NCBI GenBank assembly: GCA_023515745.1
Contig: JALECJ010000256.1
Span: 186,001 to 250,000 of the forward strand
Length of the DNA stretch: 64,000 nt
Source of the DNA: Amoeboaphelidium protococcarum
Lineage: Eukaryota; Aphelidiomycota; Aphelidea
Reading direction: 5' to 3'
In this document: positions 33,508 to 45,439 of the stretch, one piece after another
How the letters are laid out: every line of letters begins with the position of its first letter
Position numbering within the stretch: position 1 is the first letter of the stretch
Notes under the pieces: model-generated
The model's database searches: none
Told to the model about the DNA's origin: nothing
Seen by the model: only the letters and a program-made list of their open reading frames with translations
Position numbers and translations under genes: made by a program

Positions 33508-34419
33508 TCAAATCTATGCCTTGATTGCATCCAATGATTCCCCATTTCTAATAGCCGCATTCAGCTACCTGATCATTGCCATTCTTCCCTTGTCACTGAG
33601 AACGTTTATATTGATGTACTTTGACAACCTCTCCACGCAGTCCGGAGTCTGCTGGTCATTCTCTCCACTCAACTCGGCGTCCACAAGAGATCGTTTGTAT
33701 GTGACACCATCACCGCGAACACCGAATAGGTTAAGACCGCCAGTCACGCTAAGTAAGAATTTATTGTCATTGGAGGAGGTATCATCATTGATTAACGGAG
33801 TCTCTTTCAAAATGTGAATATCGTGTAATAGAGGACTGTACAGCGGGATCTTGTATTCTACGCCAACATTCGATATCACACCACGGACGCGTACAAATGG
33901 GTTAGCTTCCAGTTTATCACGTCTATAGATGGAAGAAGTATCCAGCGATGGGCGTTCCCTCTTCAATAGATCGATTGGCAAATTCAACTGAATGATCAGA
34001 CCAAATACAGACAGTAGTTGGCGATCTTCAACGGGGCCATCCAACTAAGTTCTTCTTCTAAGATATATCACCTGGCCCAAGCGAAGCTTACCAATTGAAT
34101 CTTTTAAATGGTCGCTAACACCAGGAGGATTATTCCTAAGCATCTGCATCAGCTACATTTGCTACTACTCTTGACCGAGCGACTACTAACCAGCGAGACG
34201 CGGATGACTTTATAGAGCATCGATATACGCGTCATTTATTTTACTATTACTGTTAGAGTCAGACTTTATATATCCGCTGCTCTTCTGCTAGATGATTTCA
34301 GAGTCATACTCGCCCAGAATCGGATGGTACATCTTTTGCCACTTGATACTATCAGGCTTCGACACCACTTCGCCCACCTTGGTATACTTAATAAATCGCT
34401 AAGCCACCACTGATTACAT
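33508..34419 (-). CDS. Hypothetical protein
   Basis: 303 residues in one frame; under the standard code only the C-terminal half would appear. The N-terminal third is Gln-rich with 'AQRFIKYTKVGEVV' and 'WQKMYHPILGEYD'. The middle has a repeated-strand character ('KLRLGQVIYLRRRTQLDGP'), and later 'FVRVRGVISNVGVEYKIPLY' suggests a beta-rich fold. No signal peptide or membrane helix. I do not recognise the family. It is divergent from MPP10, with 159 bp between the two starts including one ACGCGT (34453-34458). Confidence 0.65.
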
Positions 34420-34578
34420 TGTATTACGAGACTTTAATTAAAAACAATTTAAACGCGTTCGCAATATCTAAGTAGGATATATATCCGCTTTAGACCAGAA
34501 ATACAGTACAAAAGGAATCGAGCTCTTCTCCTTTTACAGCGAAAACGTTTTGATCAAAATTGGAAAATTGAGTGAAAA

Positions 34579-36258
34579 ATGGTGAAAACGCTGATGGATA
34601 GAGTAATTGCTTGCATGCATTAGTCACCGTAATACTTTGATACTGCGTATTATGGACACTTACTACAGAAATGTAATCATAATGACAGCTAGCTATAGTC
34701 TGCGGAGAAATCAAAGACTGACCTGCTTCAGTTTATGCAGAAAATGTTCACCGATCTCCATTGCCTTGATGATGAAAGCGATAATCTGGATCTCTTTGAC
34801 ACGTTTTAATCGCTTGTGGTGGAAGATATGGATTTGAATTAGCTATGGCAGCAGATTGAGATGGGGCGAAATGCGTATGTGGAGAAGATTCTCGCTTATA
34901 TGCCAGATGGTGATGATGGCGACTCTCAGGCTGAGGGTTCATCGTCTCGTGAATTGGAAGCTTCAGATGATGTCGATGTCTAATTTGACTCCGATGCATC
35001 TGATGAGATATTAAAAGTTGACGATACATAAGAGAGTGATACCGAGTTGATTGATTACATTGAAGATGTTAATCAGGATGTGTTGAGTATATCCGACGCA
35101 CCGAGTGGTGATATTGATTAAGAAATAGTCGAGGATAATCTGGATGAAGATGAAGAGGACTTTACTGATTAAGAAGAAGTAAAGGGATTATAATTTGATG
35201 AAGACGAAGAGGATTTGGACGCGTCAAATTTAATGTATGCAGACTTCTTTGCACCTCCTTCGCGTAAATAAGAAGGTAGTAAGTTAAACAATGGCTTGGA
35301 TATGGATGATGATGGTCTTGATCTTGAACACGTTGAGTAAGGCAATGAAAATAGTCATTAACTCCTATCCGATGAAGAATAACATGATTTATCAGAGGTT
35401 GAGAAGCTAGATCTATTGTTAGAAGGAGGCACGTAAGATGATGGCAATGAAGATGAGGAAGAGCTGACACCTTTCTAGAAGTAACAGCTCAAGATGAAGA
35501 GGACGATAGAGAAACTGGAATAGTAGAATGTTCAAAAGAAGGAATGGACTATGCTGGGAGAAGCTACTAGTAAAAGCCGTCCTGAGAATAGTCTTCTTGA
35601 GCATTAGCTGGAATTTGATCATGGTTCAAAGCCGGTGCCCATTATCACTGATGATTTCACGTCTACCATTGAGAGTATGATCAAGCAGAGGATTAAAGAT
35701 GCCGTATTCGATGATGTGGAGAGGAAGTATGAATTGCCACCATCAGCGCAGAATGGTGCTGCTGACAGACATGGACGTAAGCGGGAGCGTCTCGAGATTG
35801 ATGATAATCAGAACGCGCAGTCTCTGTCGCAGATGTATGAGAACGAGTATTAGGAGGCTAGAGCCGCAGCAGAGCTCAATGGTCAGTCCGATGTAATTCG
35901 ATTGGCAAAAGAGGATATGTTGAGTTAATCTAATCCTAAACCTGAACATTTGGAGATCAAGTCCCTATTCTAGAAGTTGTGTTACAATTTAGATTCGCTG
36001 ACTCAGCATCACTTTGTACCGCGTCCCGCCGAGATGGAGTTGAGAGTTTTGTCGAGTAGTACTCCGGCAATTGACATGGAAGAAGCTCTGCCGGTCAATG
36101 TATCGAATGAAAATGTCCTCGCTCCCCAAGAAGTTTATGCCCCTCAATCCCTGGCCGATGTTTAGACCAAAAGTAGTAAGAAGCGTCGTAGGAAGTCCAA
36201 GCATGGCTCTCATTAAAAGTAGTCAGCTGGTGGTCCTCAGCAGACTGTCAAGGCTTGA
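34579..36258 (+). CDS. MPP10: U3 snoRNP protein MPP10
   Basis: 559 residues. The start ATG 34579 is set by an in-frame TGA just upstream. The first 90 residues are helical. Acidic Asp/Glu blocks alternate with linkers over residues 110-310. The conserved C-terminal part has 'TIESMIKQRIKDAVFDDV', 'EIKSLFQKL-x3-LDSL', 'FVPRP' and 'MEEALPVNVSNENVLAPQE', all diagnostic for Mpp10, and a basic Lys/Arg tail. In the nucleolus it joins Imp3 and Imp4 in the small-subunit processome for early 18S rRNA cleavages. Gln codons are mostly TAA/TAG, so a standard-code annotation would miss nearly all of it. Confidence 0.93.
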
Positions 36259-36799
36259 ATAATAATAATAAGTCTTTAAGGGAATAATTGCGAACCGGAA
36301 GTGGAGCAAGGCGAAGCGTTGCGATACGGAGGATCGCAATTAAATGAGCACAAGTGTTCCCGCTGTGTGCGAGCGCGCGCGTGTGAAAACAAACAAACCG
36401 AATTTTAAAGGAGGGGGGCAAAATCGAGTGATTGTATGAGAAAATTATCTCCGTCAGTTCTTATCCGATTTCTTTGCCAATTTTACCATTGGATTAAGCA
36501 TAAAAAAGCATTTCTGAAATTGTTTTTATTTTTTGCAACGGAGCTATAACAACGCACTCAATTGTACTTGAAGTTTCCACTGTTATCGTGCGCTAAAGTT
36601 CAATGCGCTCGCTTTGTTTCAAGCCAGTTGCACTGATACATTGCAGACATGAATCTACACAGAGAGTGAGAACATCTAGAATTGCTATTCAGTAGTTATT
36701 GAGCATAATGAAAATGAACTTTATTAATGAAACTTTTGTCCACGTCCTTCATAACATACTCGAATTTAAATGTCATTTATTAATAATCAGAGTACTGAG
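36259..36799. other. Intergenic, no gene seen apart from a hairpin
   Basis: About 540 bases downstream of MPP10 with mixed composition: CG-rich near 36360-36390 (GAGCGCGCGCGTG), then AT-rich. No coding signal. The hairpin at 36285 is listed separately. Confidence 0.5.
36285..36342 (+). ncRNA. Strong nested hairpin after MPP10
   Basis: A perfect 9-bp stem (TAATTGCGA at 36285-36293 with TCGCAATTA at 36334-36342) encloses a second, weaker stem (CCG/CGG) and a GCAA/TTGC stem with a GC-rich loop, about 58 nt in all. It lies 27 bp after the MPP10 stop. It may be a structured 3' UTR element or small RNA; no known RNA family is recognised. Confidence 0.3.
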
Positions 36800-37500
36800 T
36801 TCATAACATATATCTTTGCTTACAACGGAGCGCACCGTTCGCAATTTACTGCACAAGATGATCAATCAAAGCACTATGTACAGTAGTTAAGATGTCTGGG
36901 ACATTACTTGACAGTCCCTTCGGCTAAATCCCATTAACATTCAATAGCAAAACGCCTTTTGAATCGGCAACATGATGTGCTCTCTGAGAAAGTAGATTGT
37001 TGCTTTAGATAGATTAATAGCATCACTGAGAGGAGAATCCTTCCGTATACCAAATATTAAAGATGTTGACGAAAGCTCTGTTAGTGCATTGGTCTGGGCA
37101 ATAAGCATTTGAGCAAGAGGTACGTTTAAGGTGAGTATCTAAAATCCGATCGTATTCACTGGATAGAACAATAAAGATTGCCTTCGTAACTATATTAGGA
37201 TCAGCAAGTATTCATGGAGCAATACATGCTTCATAAAAAATTGTAATTGAGTTGGAGTATGAAGTGCAAGATCTGGGATGTCACCTTTGTATCAAGATTA
37301 AAAAATCGCGTGCATTTGACAGTGATCTCCGTTGCGTTGAAGCATATACAGTAAAGGTGGACCATTTTCATTAATAAAACATAATGACACTTGATAGCAG
37401 TACTTGCATATGAAACTTTACAATGTACTGATCGAGTCGCTATTATATTTCTTCGTTGATAACTCTCTCGCAAATTGTTGTTGTCATTCATAATTCCGCC
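36800..37500 (-). pseudogene. Degraded minus-strand coding relic
   Basis: Several minus-strand frames of 50-120 codons follow one another but switch phase and are cut by TGA. One near 36920-37280 contains 'SPLSDAINLSKATIYFLREH', the cadence of an ankyrin repeat. Another near 36820-37040 contains 'DSKGVLLLNVNGIQPKG'. A third (near 37490) starts with ATG and gives 86 residues. Each shift occurs inside protein-like sequence rather than at GT/AG splice sites, so a frameshifted pseudogene is more likely than a spliced gene. Confidence 0.3.
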
Positions 37501-37584
37501 ATAGGTGGAATTACAATATTTCGGTTCGCCGAAAAGCTTTAGCTTTACTATTTTAATATAATACGCAGATAATATTCACATTTT

Positions 37585-39069
37585 TCATTATTGTTATTAT
37601 TCATTGTATGCAGGTGGCTATTAAGAGTCGAGTTGAGCATTGGATGGATTTCTGACATTGCACACTGATTAATGCGAATGATCGACATCGCGATTGAATT
37701 AACCGCCTTGATTACCACGAAGAGAATATTATGACCAGAATTTTAGACCATTAGCGTTGTTATTACCATTTATAATACTGTTTTAAGCGGACTACGGAGA
37801 CATTGAGTAAGATTTACGGATATAAACGGCGCATGCAAGTAAGGCAACCAGGAGCGAGGCAAGACAAAGAGTACCAAAGAGCGCAAAGTAAGGCCACAAA
37901 CGAGCATGTTCTTCATAATAGAAATAGCCAGGTGCACCAGTATAATCTTTATCTGGACCGTCGATGAGCAGAAACCGCTAAGTGGGTGCGATTACAAACT
38001 GACAAGGTGCTTCATCGCAACTTTGAGCAGGTTCCAGTTTAGAAGTATCAAAAGTTAAAAGATCAACATCCAACTTGGCACTCCCTCCAATTCTAATTGT
38101 GACCTATGATGACGAGGATGGAACAATGAGAGGAATAGTCTTCACCTAAAATACAATAAAATATACAGCTCTCTTCCTAGTATTCCCAGTATGACTCCTA
38201 AAAGTATAATTGACTGTGCCATATGGCTCTATACCAAATAACTTCATCTTCATTTCTCTATCACCAAGCAGTAACTGGCCCTTTTGCAATCTATTAAATC
38301 CATCTTGGCCCTCAATAATCTACAAATTGACTATAGAATTCGGCATCATATTTAATCCCCACTTTAAAGAGAGTGCAGAGCCATCATACGCAGCAATCCT
38401 ATAATAAGACAATTGTGACAGGCTCAAATCTACAGCCATCTCATGTGAAAACTTCTCACGTCTAGTCATGGGTGGCTGTTCACGAAAGAGTAGAACACGC
38501 TACACTTTTCTACCCTCCACAGACAGCTGATGTATCCATTTACCATCTGCCTCATACAGCACTCTTTCACCTCTATATAAATCTTTGGAATGCTGTGAAG
38601 GTTTAGGTACCACGACAGCAGCCATCACCGTACCCAGAAGCAGGAGAACGAGCAGACACACGATCGCTATGAGCCTATTGCGTCTTTTCCGCTATAATTT
38701 CCTTATTCTATCAGCATTAAATTAAGAAGCACGAGTGAAGCATGATGACGACAATTGCTATGGCTTTATGGGGATATTAATATTAGCAGAAGTGTAATAC
38801 GGTGAAGAATCATCAAAATCGGCATCGCTGTCGGAATCTTGAGTATTCGCAAGTTGATATCCATCATGACAGCGTTACTAACTCAAATGCTAACGTGAAT
38901 TCTATATATATGGTGCTCGCGTATGTGCACCACCTTATCCTTGACCATTATATGCACATTTATGAGAGAATAGAGCAGTCACCAGCGAACCAATCGACTC
39001 TTGCCTTCTCTACTAATCACTTCCTCCACCTCCCATCAAAGGACTCTACTACGTAATGCGGCTAGTCAT
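37585..39069 (-). CDS. Two-pass membrane protein of unknown function
   Basis: 494 residues, single exon. The N-terminal cytoplasmic region (about 1-125) is polar, Gly/Gln-rich with an acidic patch (DSDSDADFDDSSP). A first membrane helix 'LIAIVCLLVLLLLGTVMAAVVV' follows a cluster of Arg/Lys. A lumenal or extracellular domain of about 230 residues is beta-rich with two Cys near its end ('SCDEAPC'). The second helix, 'LWPYFALFGTLCLASLLVAL', is followed by an Asn/Gln/Ser-rich tail ending in poly-Gln (mostly TAA). I recognise no family. The first two residues of the tail after the membrane are Arg/Lys, giving both ends inside. Confidence 0.7.
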
Positions 39070-39737
39070 GGTGTGATGTGAAGAAAAAGAATCATCATAT
39101 CTCTGTCTTCCTTAAGTCTTCTCACCACCGACACCAGATTAATTTTAATAATACGACATTATAATAGCTAAAATGATATTTATTCTGATGATATGACGCG
39201 GGTTTGAAGAAAGGAAATTGGTGAGAGATTTCAACTTTTGAAAGAATAACACGGCAGTTTCTGATTAAGACAGGCCAATAAGATTATGGCATCATAAACA
39301 GGTCATTTTTAAAGCCACGCATAAAATATCAAAAAGTCTATACCACTGAAGTTTTTAAATCATGATACAGAAACAGATCTGTATTTAGCATGGGCCAATC
39401 AGGCACCTTTAATTCCTGTCAGAATTTGATCAGATGACTGAGATTCTCGTGTTACACTGATCGGAAAATTGGCCAGTCAGTTGACCCGCAAAAGTCTTGG
39501 ACATTCTTTTATATCTTTTACACATTTCATTAATTTATATATTCTATTCATTTTACGAATATATTTAATCTAATTTTTTGAAGAGGTAAGATTTATTAAT
39601 GGGGCCCTTGCTGGCGTGAACAATCGACAGTTGATTCATTTGTTGTTCCGTCCGCAGGGGCGTTTCATTCGTATTTGAAACAGTAATTGTACTAATTGTA
39701 TTTGTATCTTGTGTGTGTGTGTGTAGTCTAACACTGA
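39070..39737. other. Divergent promoter region between two membrane-protein genes
   Basis: 668 bases without a gene. AT-rich except around 39600-39660, with a (GT)n run at about 39711-39724, shortly before the next start. It serves the minus-strand gene ending at 39069 and the plus-strand gene starting at 39738. Confidence 0.55.
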
Positions 39738-40805
39738 ATGTCAATTATAAAAATGGAAGATATGAATCAAGTTGGAATGAGTGAGGAATAACTACTAGTT
39801 GTTCAAGAGTAAAAGGATATGAAGAGTAGCATGAGCTCGTATTCGATGCTGAGCACTGACTTGGAGAGCGACGATGTTGATTTGGGCGTCAGGTCTGTTA
39901 CGACGGGGAGCCGGACGCACACACCGAGGAGCCCGCGTTCGATCAAGAGCAGATCCTCTTCATCTGCTATTGCGCGTGAGCATTCTGACCCTCAGTCTAT
40001 AAGTAATGCATTACAACGTTATGGTAAGAAGGAGTCCGGCGCTGGTGCTGCTAACAGTAGTAGGGCGTCTAGTGAATGTGATTTCATGTACAGCACTGAT
40101 GATGCTGAGTCATCACATGACAGTCTTGAATTTTAAGCGATTCCTCTATCGCAAGTCACCATACCTGCTGGATATTCTGGTGGATCATTGGTGTCGCGTC
40201 GCATTGGTGGTAAAAGTGTTGTGGTGGTTGGTTCAAACGAAGAGTCTACTCGTGTCAGAAGAAAGAGAAAGCCAAGCTCAACATCTGGCATTCAACTGCG
40301 ATCGCATCATATTGGTGATCAAGATGTAAGATTCAGCGACTCGCCTCTACCATCAGGAGGGTCAAGATTTGGACTATCTGGCATCTTCTTTCCTAATCGT
40401 CAGTTGAATGTTATCACTGATGGTAATGGTAATAATGATGAAGGAGAGACTGAGGATTTGTGGAGTATGATATCTGCCGCCTGGAATGGCGTCGAGTAGA
40501 GACTGAAACCGGCTCTGCCTTATGGTAACGCTTTCACCGTCTCTGTTCTTCTCGCTTTTGCCACTGGCTTTTGCATCGATTATTTCCTTCTTAGTAATGG
40601 CTAAAGTGCTGGTGGTGACGCGTCTTTACCCGCATCATCTGCCTCTTCTGATGTGAATATATCGAATGATTTTGTAGGTGAGCTATCAACAACTAATTAT
40701 CACTTCAATGAACTGGCTCGGATTGATATGCTGCCTACCGATCTGGCGATAGCCAAGGCTGAAGTCGGTCTCATGAGTGCAAATTCATTTATTTTAATTC
40801 CATGA
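39738..40805 (+). CDS. Ser-rich protein with one C-terminal membrane segment
   Basis: 355 residues, single exon. The N-terminal 260 residues are low-complexity: Ser/Thr/Arg-rich with phosphosite-like repeats ('SRTHTPRSPRSIKSRSSSS') and acidic patches. A single hydrophobic segment ('AFTVSVLLAFATGFCIDYFLL', about 272-292) follows a helical stretch 'DLWSMISAAWNGVE'. The remaining 60 residues are polar. It may be a tail-anchored-like or type II membrane protein, possibly on the ER or mitochondrial outer membrane. No domain recognised. Confidence 0.65.
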
Positions 40806-40978
40806 AAGTTCATGCAGTCACATTGAATTGATTTGCTATTGCTCTTAAGAACCGACCCGTAACTGTAGATAATGACCAAGTATAGTAGCATTTGATTAAT
40901 GTTTTATGCGTTTCGTTTCACTTTTGTTTCTTTGACATTGATTATCTGCTTTCTAAAGTAGTACATCTTGTGAGAGTC

Positions 40979-41824
40979 ATGTATATTGAATTGAGAAAAA
41001 TTAGCTTTTACAATGCAAAGACAAGTGCTTGGGACACTAGAAGTTATAACTGCTAGGTTGATTATGCTGACTCAAAGCTCATAGTCCGGGACAGTCAGAG
41101 CGTTGTGTTTGAACTTGGGTTGAACGCGGCAAATCTGTGCAAATATAATGTAAAGCTAGTAATGAAACACGATACGTTTGGCATAAAGTATATTGAAGGT
41201 AATGCTTCCATCAAAGTGTAATTAAAGTTCAAAACTACTGAAGATTGTAATCTATTGAAAAACTGCTTGCCTGGCTCTCTGAACATCAAAGACGCGTCGA
41301 ATGGTGACAGTTTCACTCAAAACTCGGCTTCTCAATTTTGGAACGCGCCTGTCAGAAACAGTGCGCCATCTCAAACGTTTAGTCCTCCAATGCTGAGCGT
41401 CCCAAGATTAGCATCGTAAAATGTTGGACAAGCCACTGATTATGGATACACTTAGCATTAGATGCCGCCTGCAACTACTCTATCAACTTTGTCGGTCGGA
41501 GATGCATCAATCAATGCCCAAGTAGATACTGCTTAGCATTCGATACCCGTTGCAACGATGGAATCAACTCAGTCAATTGAAGATCAATAAGTTGACGAAG
41601 CAATGACTGCAACCTAACAAAAGATGAATGAACACATAAACTCTATTACGTCTTAGATCAGCACTTAGGACTAACTGTGCGGTAAAGAAGAGGGAATTGA
41701 TGCCAAAATCGACGCAATTCTGAAGGATCCAACATTTCCTGACTTTGTAAAGCAAGTGAGCGATATAATTAAATAGGACGCCAATTTGGAGGCGAAGATT
41801 GCCAAGTTGTTTGAGAAGAGCTGA
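40979..41824 (+). CDS. Possible REC114/Rec7-like meiotic recombination protein
   Basis: 281 residues, single exon. The N-terminal 110 residues look like a PH-type domain of alternating strands with a final helix ('FKTTEDCNLLKNCL'). A disordered Ser/Gln/Thr linker (about 115-200) and a C-terminal helical domain with 'ILKDPTFPDFVKQVSDII' follow. REC114 has the same layout: PH-like domain, disordered linker, and a short C-terminal helix pair with a 'DPxFPxFVxxV' motif that dimerises and binds MEI4. The match rests on architecture and this one motif, so it is tentative. If correct, it helps start programmed DNA breaks in meiosis. Confidence 0.45.
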
Positions 41825-42146
41825 ATCAGATAGCCGTTGATTGATCAAGACCGAGCGAGACAGATGGAAGTGAAACATGAGCGAAATAAATTTCGTCGCC
41901 ATTTGAGCTTTTCAGAGTTCGCGGTTCAATGCGCGCCATCATTTTGTTTCAACTTTGGTCATTTCTCGGTCTCTCTCTCTGCCTAGTCTACTGTACAGTA
42001 TCATCAGCCCTTGTGCGGCCGCCTGTTCATTTATCTTAATTGTTCCACTGTCCCCTCACTTATTGTCTATTTCTTCTTTGAGTGCACTATATCTGGTATT
42101 CATCTTTAATTTAACTGCTTTAGTACTCTGATTATCGTATTCGCTG
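41825..42146. other. Intergenic, DBF4 promoter
   Basis: 322 bases, with a TC-rich stretch and a NotI-like GCGGCCGC near 42017; no gene seen. Confidence 0.5.
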
Positions 42147-44015
42147 ATGGAGAACTAACCTGCTGCCTCTAATCTGCCCAAGTTGCGGTCATCCTATGCT
42201 GCTAGTCTTCTTAAACGCAATGAAGTTAATGTGACTGGTAATTATGTTCATTCCACTTAAGCTATCGCTGGTCCTGGAAGAGCAGAGAGTAAGAAGGTAA
42301 CGACTTTATAAGAGAAAGTTACCATGTAGTAGAAGGAGAGAAAGCGTACCACTGTCACCACTAAAGTACAACAAGGCGCCTCATATAGTTTTACTAAATC
42401 TATTTAGCGAGTTAGCACCAAGATTGACGTGGCTCAGTAGTCTGTTGAATAAGAGAATATACCTGCAGCTGCTGTGACAACAAAGTAGGTAAAAAGTAAA
42501 AGTGCGGATAAAGAGCCAGCTCGTGCCTTGCGTAAACGTGCTTTTGAAATGGACATTGAGGCCAAACAACAACAGAGCTTTAAACTGCTTAAGCGGGACT
42601 AGGAGTAGAAGTCTGCAAAGTAGCTTCAGGAAGAGTAGTTTAGCATGAAATAAAAAAACTATGTCAGGTACTTCCGTGAGAATGTGTTCATGCTGGATGT
42701 CAAGGATAGGCACAAGCTGGCTTTTATACAGTCCTTTATGCAAGATAATGAAATATGCAAGTACTCTACCACTTTTGACTCTTCGGTCTCCATATTGGTA
42801 TCCTGTCATCCGTCTGCTAACGAAAGTAAAGCTCAGTAGTAAAAGCACTTTTCCCAGACTGGTCCTAATCCTCCGGTGAGACGTCATCACAATAATAGTA
42901 ATTTTGTCGATAATGCATCAGTGCTGTCAGCTGCACCGAAACTTGCCGCTTCCATATACTCTCAGCACCCCGGCACTCAGTCTGTGATAACTGTAAACTC
43001 GTCCGCATCAATCGAGGTTGACCGTGAATCTGTGATACGAGAAGCTCGAGAATCTGGTATACGAGTCATACATGTTGATCAGGTCCTTACTGCCTTGAAG
43101 AAGTATTTTGGAGCGCCTGACTACTAGCAACTGGAAAGTAAACGTCTTTTGTAGGAATACTGGTATAAAGATCCTAAATAGTCGCAGTTTCATGAATTCA
43201 AGTTCCCATACATGTTAGTATTAGACAGAGGCAACTGCTACCGGCCAGTGTTTAAAGAATTTGTGCCATCCCATGAGTGTAAGAAGAAATTGAAAATGGG
43301 ATAAGAATTACTTCCCAATGAGTACACATTGCCTTATCTCAACTTTGACAGTGTACCAGGTGATTGCCCATTTTATCCACCTGAGAGTTCCGATCTGCTC
43401 ATGCCAGAGTATGATGATGATGAGGATGAAGAATAGGGGCCAGTGTTATCGAAAGAGGCCATGAAGCTGAAGAGACTGAATTAAAAGCCAGGTAATCAGA
43501 AAGATCCGTACGGTTTATTCAGTTGGAAACCACCGAAACTGCTCCAATAACTCACGGAAGAAGGGCGTATTATCCGACTGGAGGAGTTGGAGTAAGCTTC
43601 AAAGTAGAAATATCTAAAAATGGTGTAGATGAGGGACGCCAACATGTCTGTGCGCAAAAAGAAATCTGACGCTGATGCTGCTGAATAAAAACCAGGATTT
43701 TGTGAGGTGTGTTAGGAGAAATTTGCCGATCTGGTAGAACACTGCGGGTCAATCAAGCACAAGGATTTTATTAATGATGACCAGAATTACGTAGAGGTGG
43801 ATGCGCTGATTGCTCAGATTTAAAGACCAATAGTTGCTCAGGTGCCTGTCGATAGAGCGGACTTCTCACTGGCTGATCGTGTGAAACGGCGCTAGTCTCG
43901 CAGATTGTCGACGGAGATCAATTCTATTAAAAAGGAGGCTCTGATTTTGAAACAATTTGATGCCACAGAACCTCTTTCTGATGCCAACAGTGCTGTGAAT
44001 GATGATGACGAATGA
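42147..44015 (+). CDS. DBF4: DBF4, regulatory subunit of the CDC7 kinase
   Basis: 622 residues, single exon. An N-terminal basic, Lys-rich region is followed by a BRCT-like motif N ('YVRYFRENVFMLDV' and 'IRVIHVDQVLTALKKYF', about 170-330). Motif M is seen as 'FPYMLVLDRGNCYRPVFKEF', the kinase-binding segment. Motif C is a Dbf4-type zinc finger: 'PGFCEVCQEKFADLVEH-x5-H' (about 520-550), with the CCHH ligands in place. Dbf4 activates Cdc7 to phosphorylate MCM helicase at replication origins in S phase. A short acidic tail ends the protein. Gln codons are frequently TAA/TAG. Confidence 0.9.
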
Positions 44016-44290
44016 TGTCGTATAATACTATTGATTATAAGAGATGAATTTAGTGCCACAAAATGTCTTCTTTTAGTATTTCGTGCAATTGTCATTACCA
44101 ATATGTTTCTACTATGATTGTTTCAAATTCCTTAGGCTAAAATCTATAGACACAATCTCAATCTACAGTATACGTGTTATCGATATACTTAACTTTGTAA
44201 AGCTGTTAAGCAAAAGACTCCATTGTTATCAGTGGTGATGATAAAGAGAATGTATCAACTCACCTTGGATACGCTCTTTTGTAATGCACA

Positions 44291-45361
44291 ATGGATCTTG
44301 AAACAATTAAAGGCTATTTAGAGTCATCAAAGTAGGAAGATGTACATCTTGGGATTGACCATGTTAGGCGATTATTGAAAGTCAATAGATTGCGTGATAC
44401 ATAGATGATTATGGATTCTGTCTGGTTGCCACTCTGTTAATGTCTCGATTCGACTTTGGATACTGCGATGCTTTTCTCCTCCTGTATGCTCATCTACACT
44501 CTGCTGATAAAGTGTCCACATGTCTTCAATCCGCAAAATAATGAGCATTTCTGGATATTGATGAAGTCCTTGATACGGACCACTCTGATTCATGGTAGAA
44601 TCCGCATAAGGTTGATCACATAGTCCATTTTGATCAAGCTGCTTCAGAAAATTAACTTCAACTCATCAGTTGTTAAGTGTCTAGTAGTATTCGGACTTTA
44701 ATCAGAAAATCAGGCAGTGGTTGTTGCAACCTGCAGCTTCATCATCAGGTACATTTCACCCAAGTCTCGCATACAGTCATACAATGAGTTAATATCTGCC
44801 TTATTAACGTTAATCAGCCATGGTAAAGAAACTAAAGATATTACGAGAAAAGAAATGGATTAGCATTATTTTATTGCCACGTTGAAGCATATTTAATCTA
44901 TTATCACTTTGGATGATTTCAAGGTGATAGTTAACACTATGGATAAAAATCTCATTGATGCATACAACACTTGCGAACCGCGATTGGAGATTACATATTA
45001 ACGTGTAATACATCACATGATGCGAGAGTAAAAGTAGGATGAACTGAACTTTAGTAGTGGTTAAATCAATCAAGGCACTCTGCAGCATACTCGCAGCATT
45101 AAATTCAAGACTACTTCACTAATGAAATTGGACTAATAAAACCACTCTGATAATGAAGTTGATGTAACAGAACGCGCGTCAGGTGATAAAAAGGCTGATG
45201 ATACGATACCAAAGGAGATGGAATATGGTGTAATTCTCAAGTCCTCATTAGTTCGGCATCCGGTGGCTATCAAAAAGTCTCGCTTACCACGACTTCCTTG
45301 GTTAATCTAATCATTAAAATAATACAAGGCTAGCCTGATCACAGTACTTGACCAGGAATGA
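44291..45361 (+). CDS. Alpha-helical repeat-like protein of unknown function
   Basis: 356 residues, single exon. The first 210 residues are nearly all helices of regular length ('YLESSKQEDVHLGIDHVRRLL', 'WLPLCQCLDSTLDTAMLFSS', 'VVVATCSFIIRYIS'), suggesting HEAT/ARM-like repeats, as in TOG or CLASP domains, but no diagnostic residues are seen. The C-terminal 130 residues are polar and basic with a 'KKSRLPRLPW' motif. A cytoskeletal or scaffolding role is possible. I do not assign a family. Confidence 0.65.
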
Positions 45362-45439
45362 TTAGAACCAAAATAAGTCAGTCGTTCTGTGAAGTAAGGA
45401 AATGGCATATATTAAAGTGTAAAATACCGTGATGTAATA

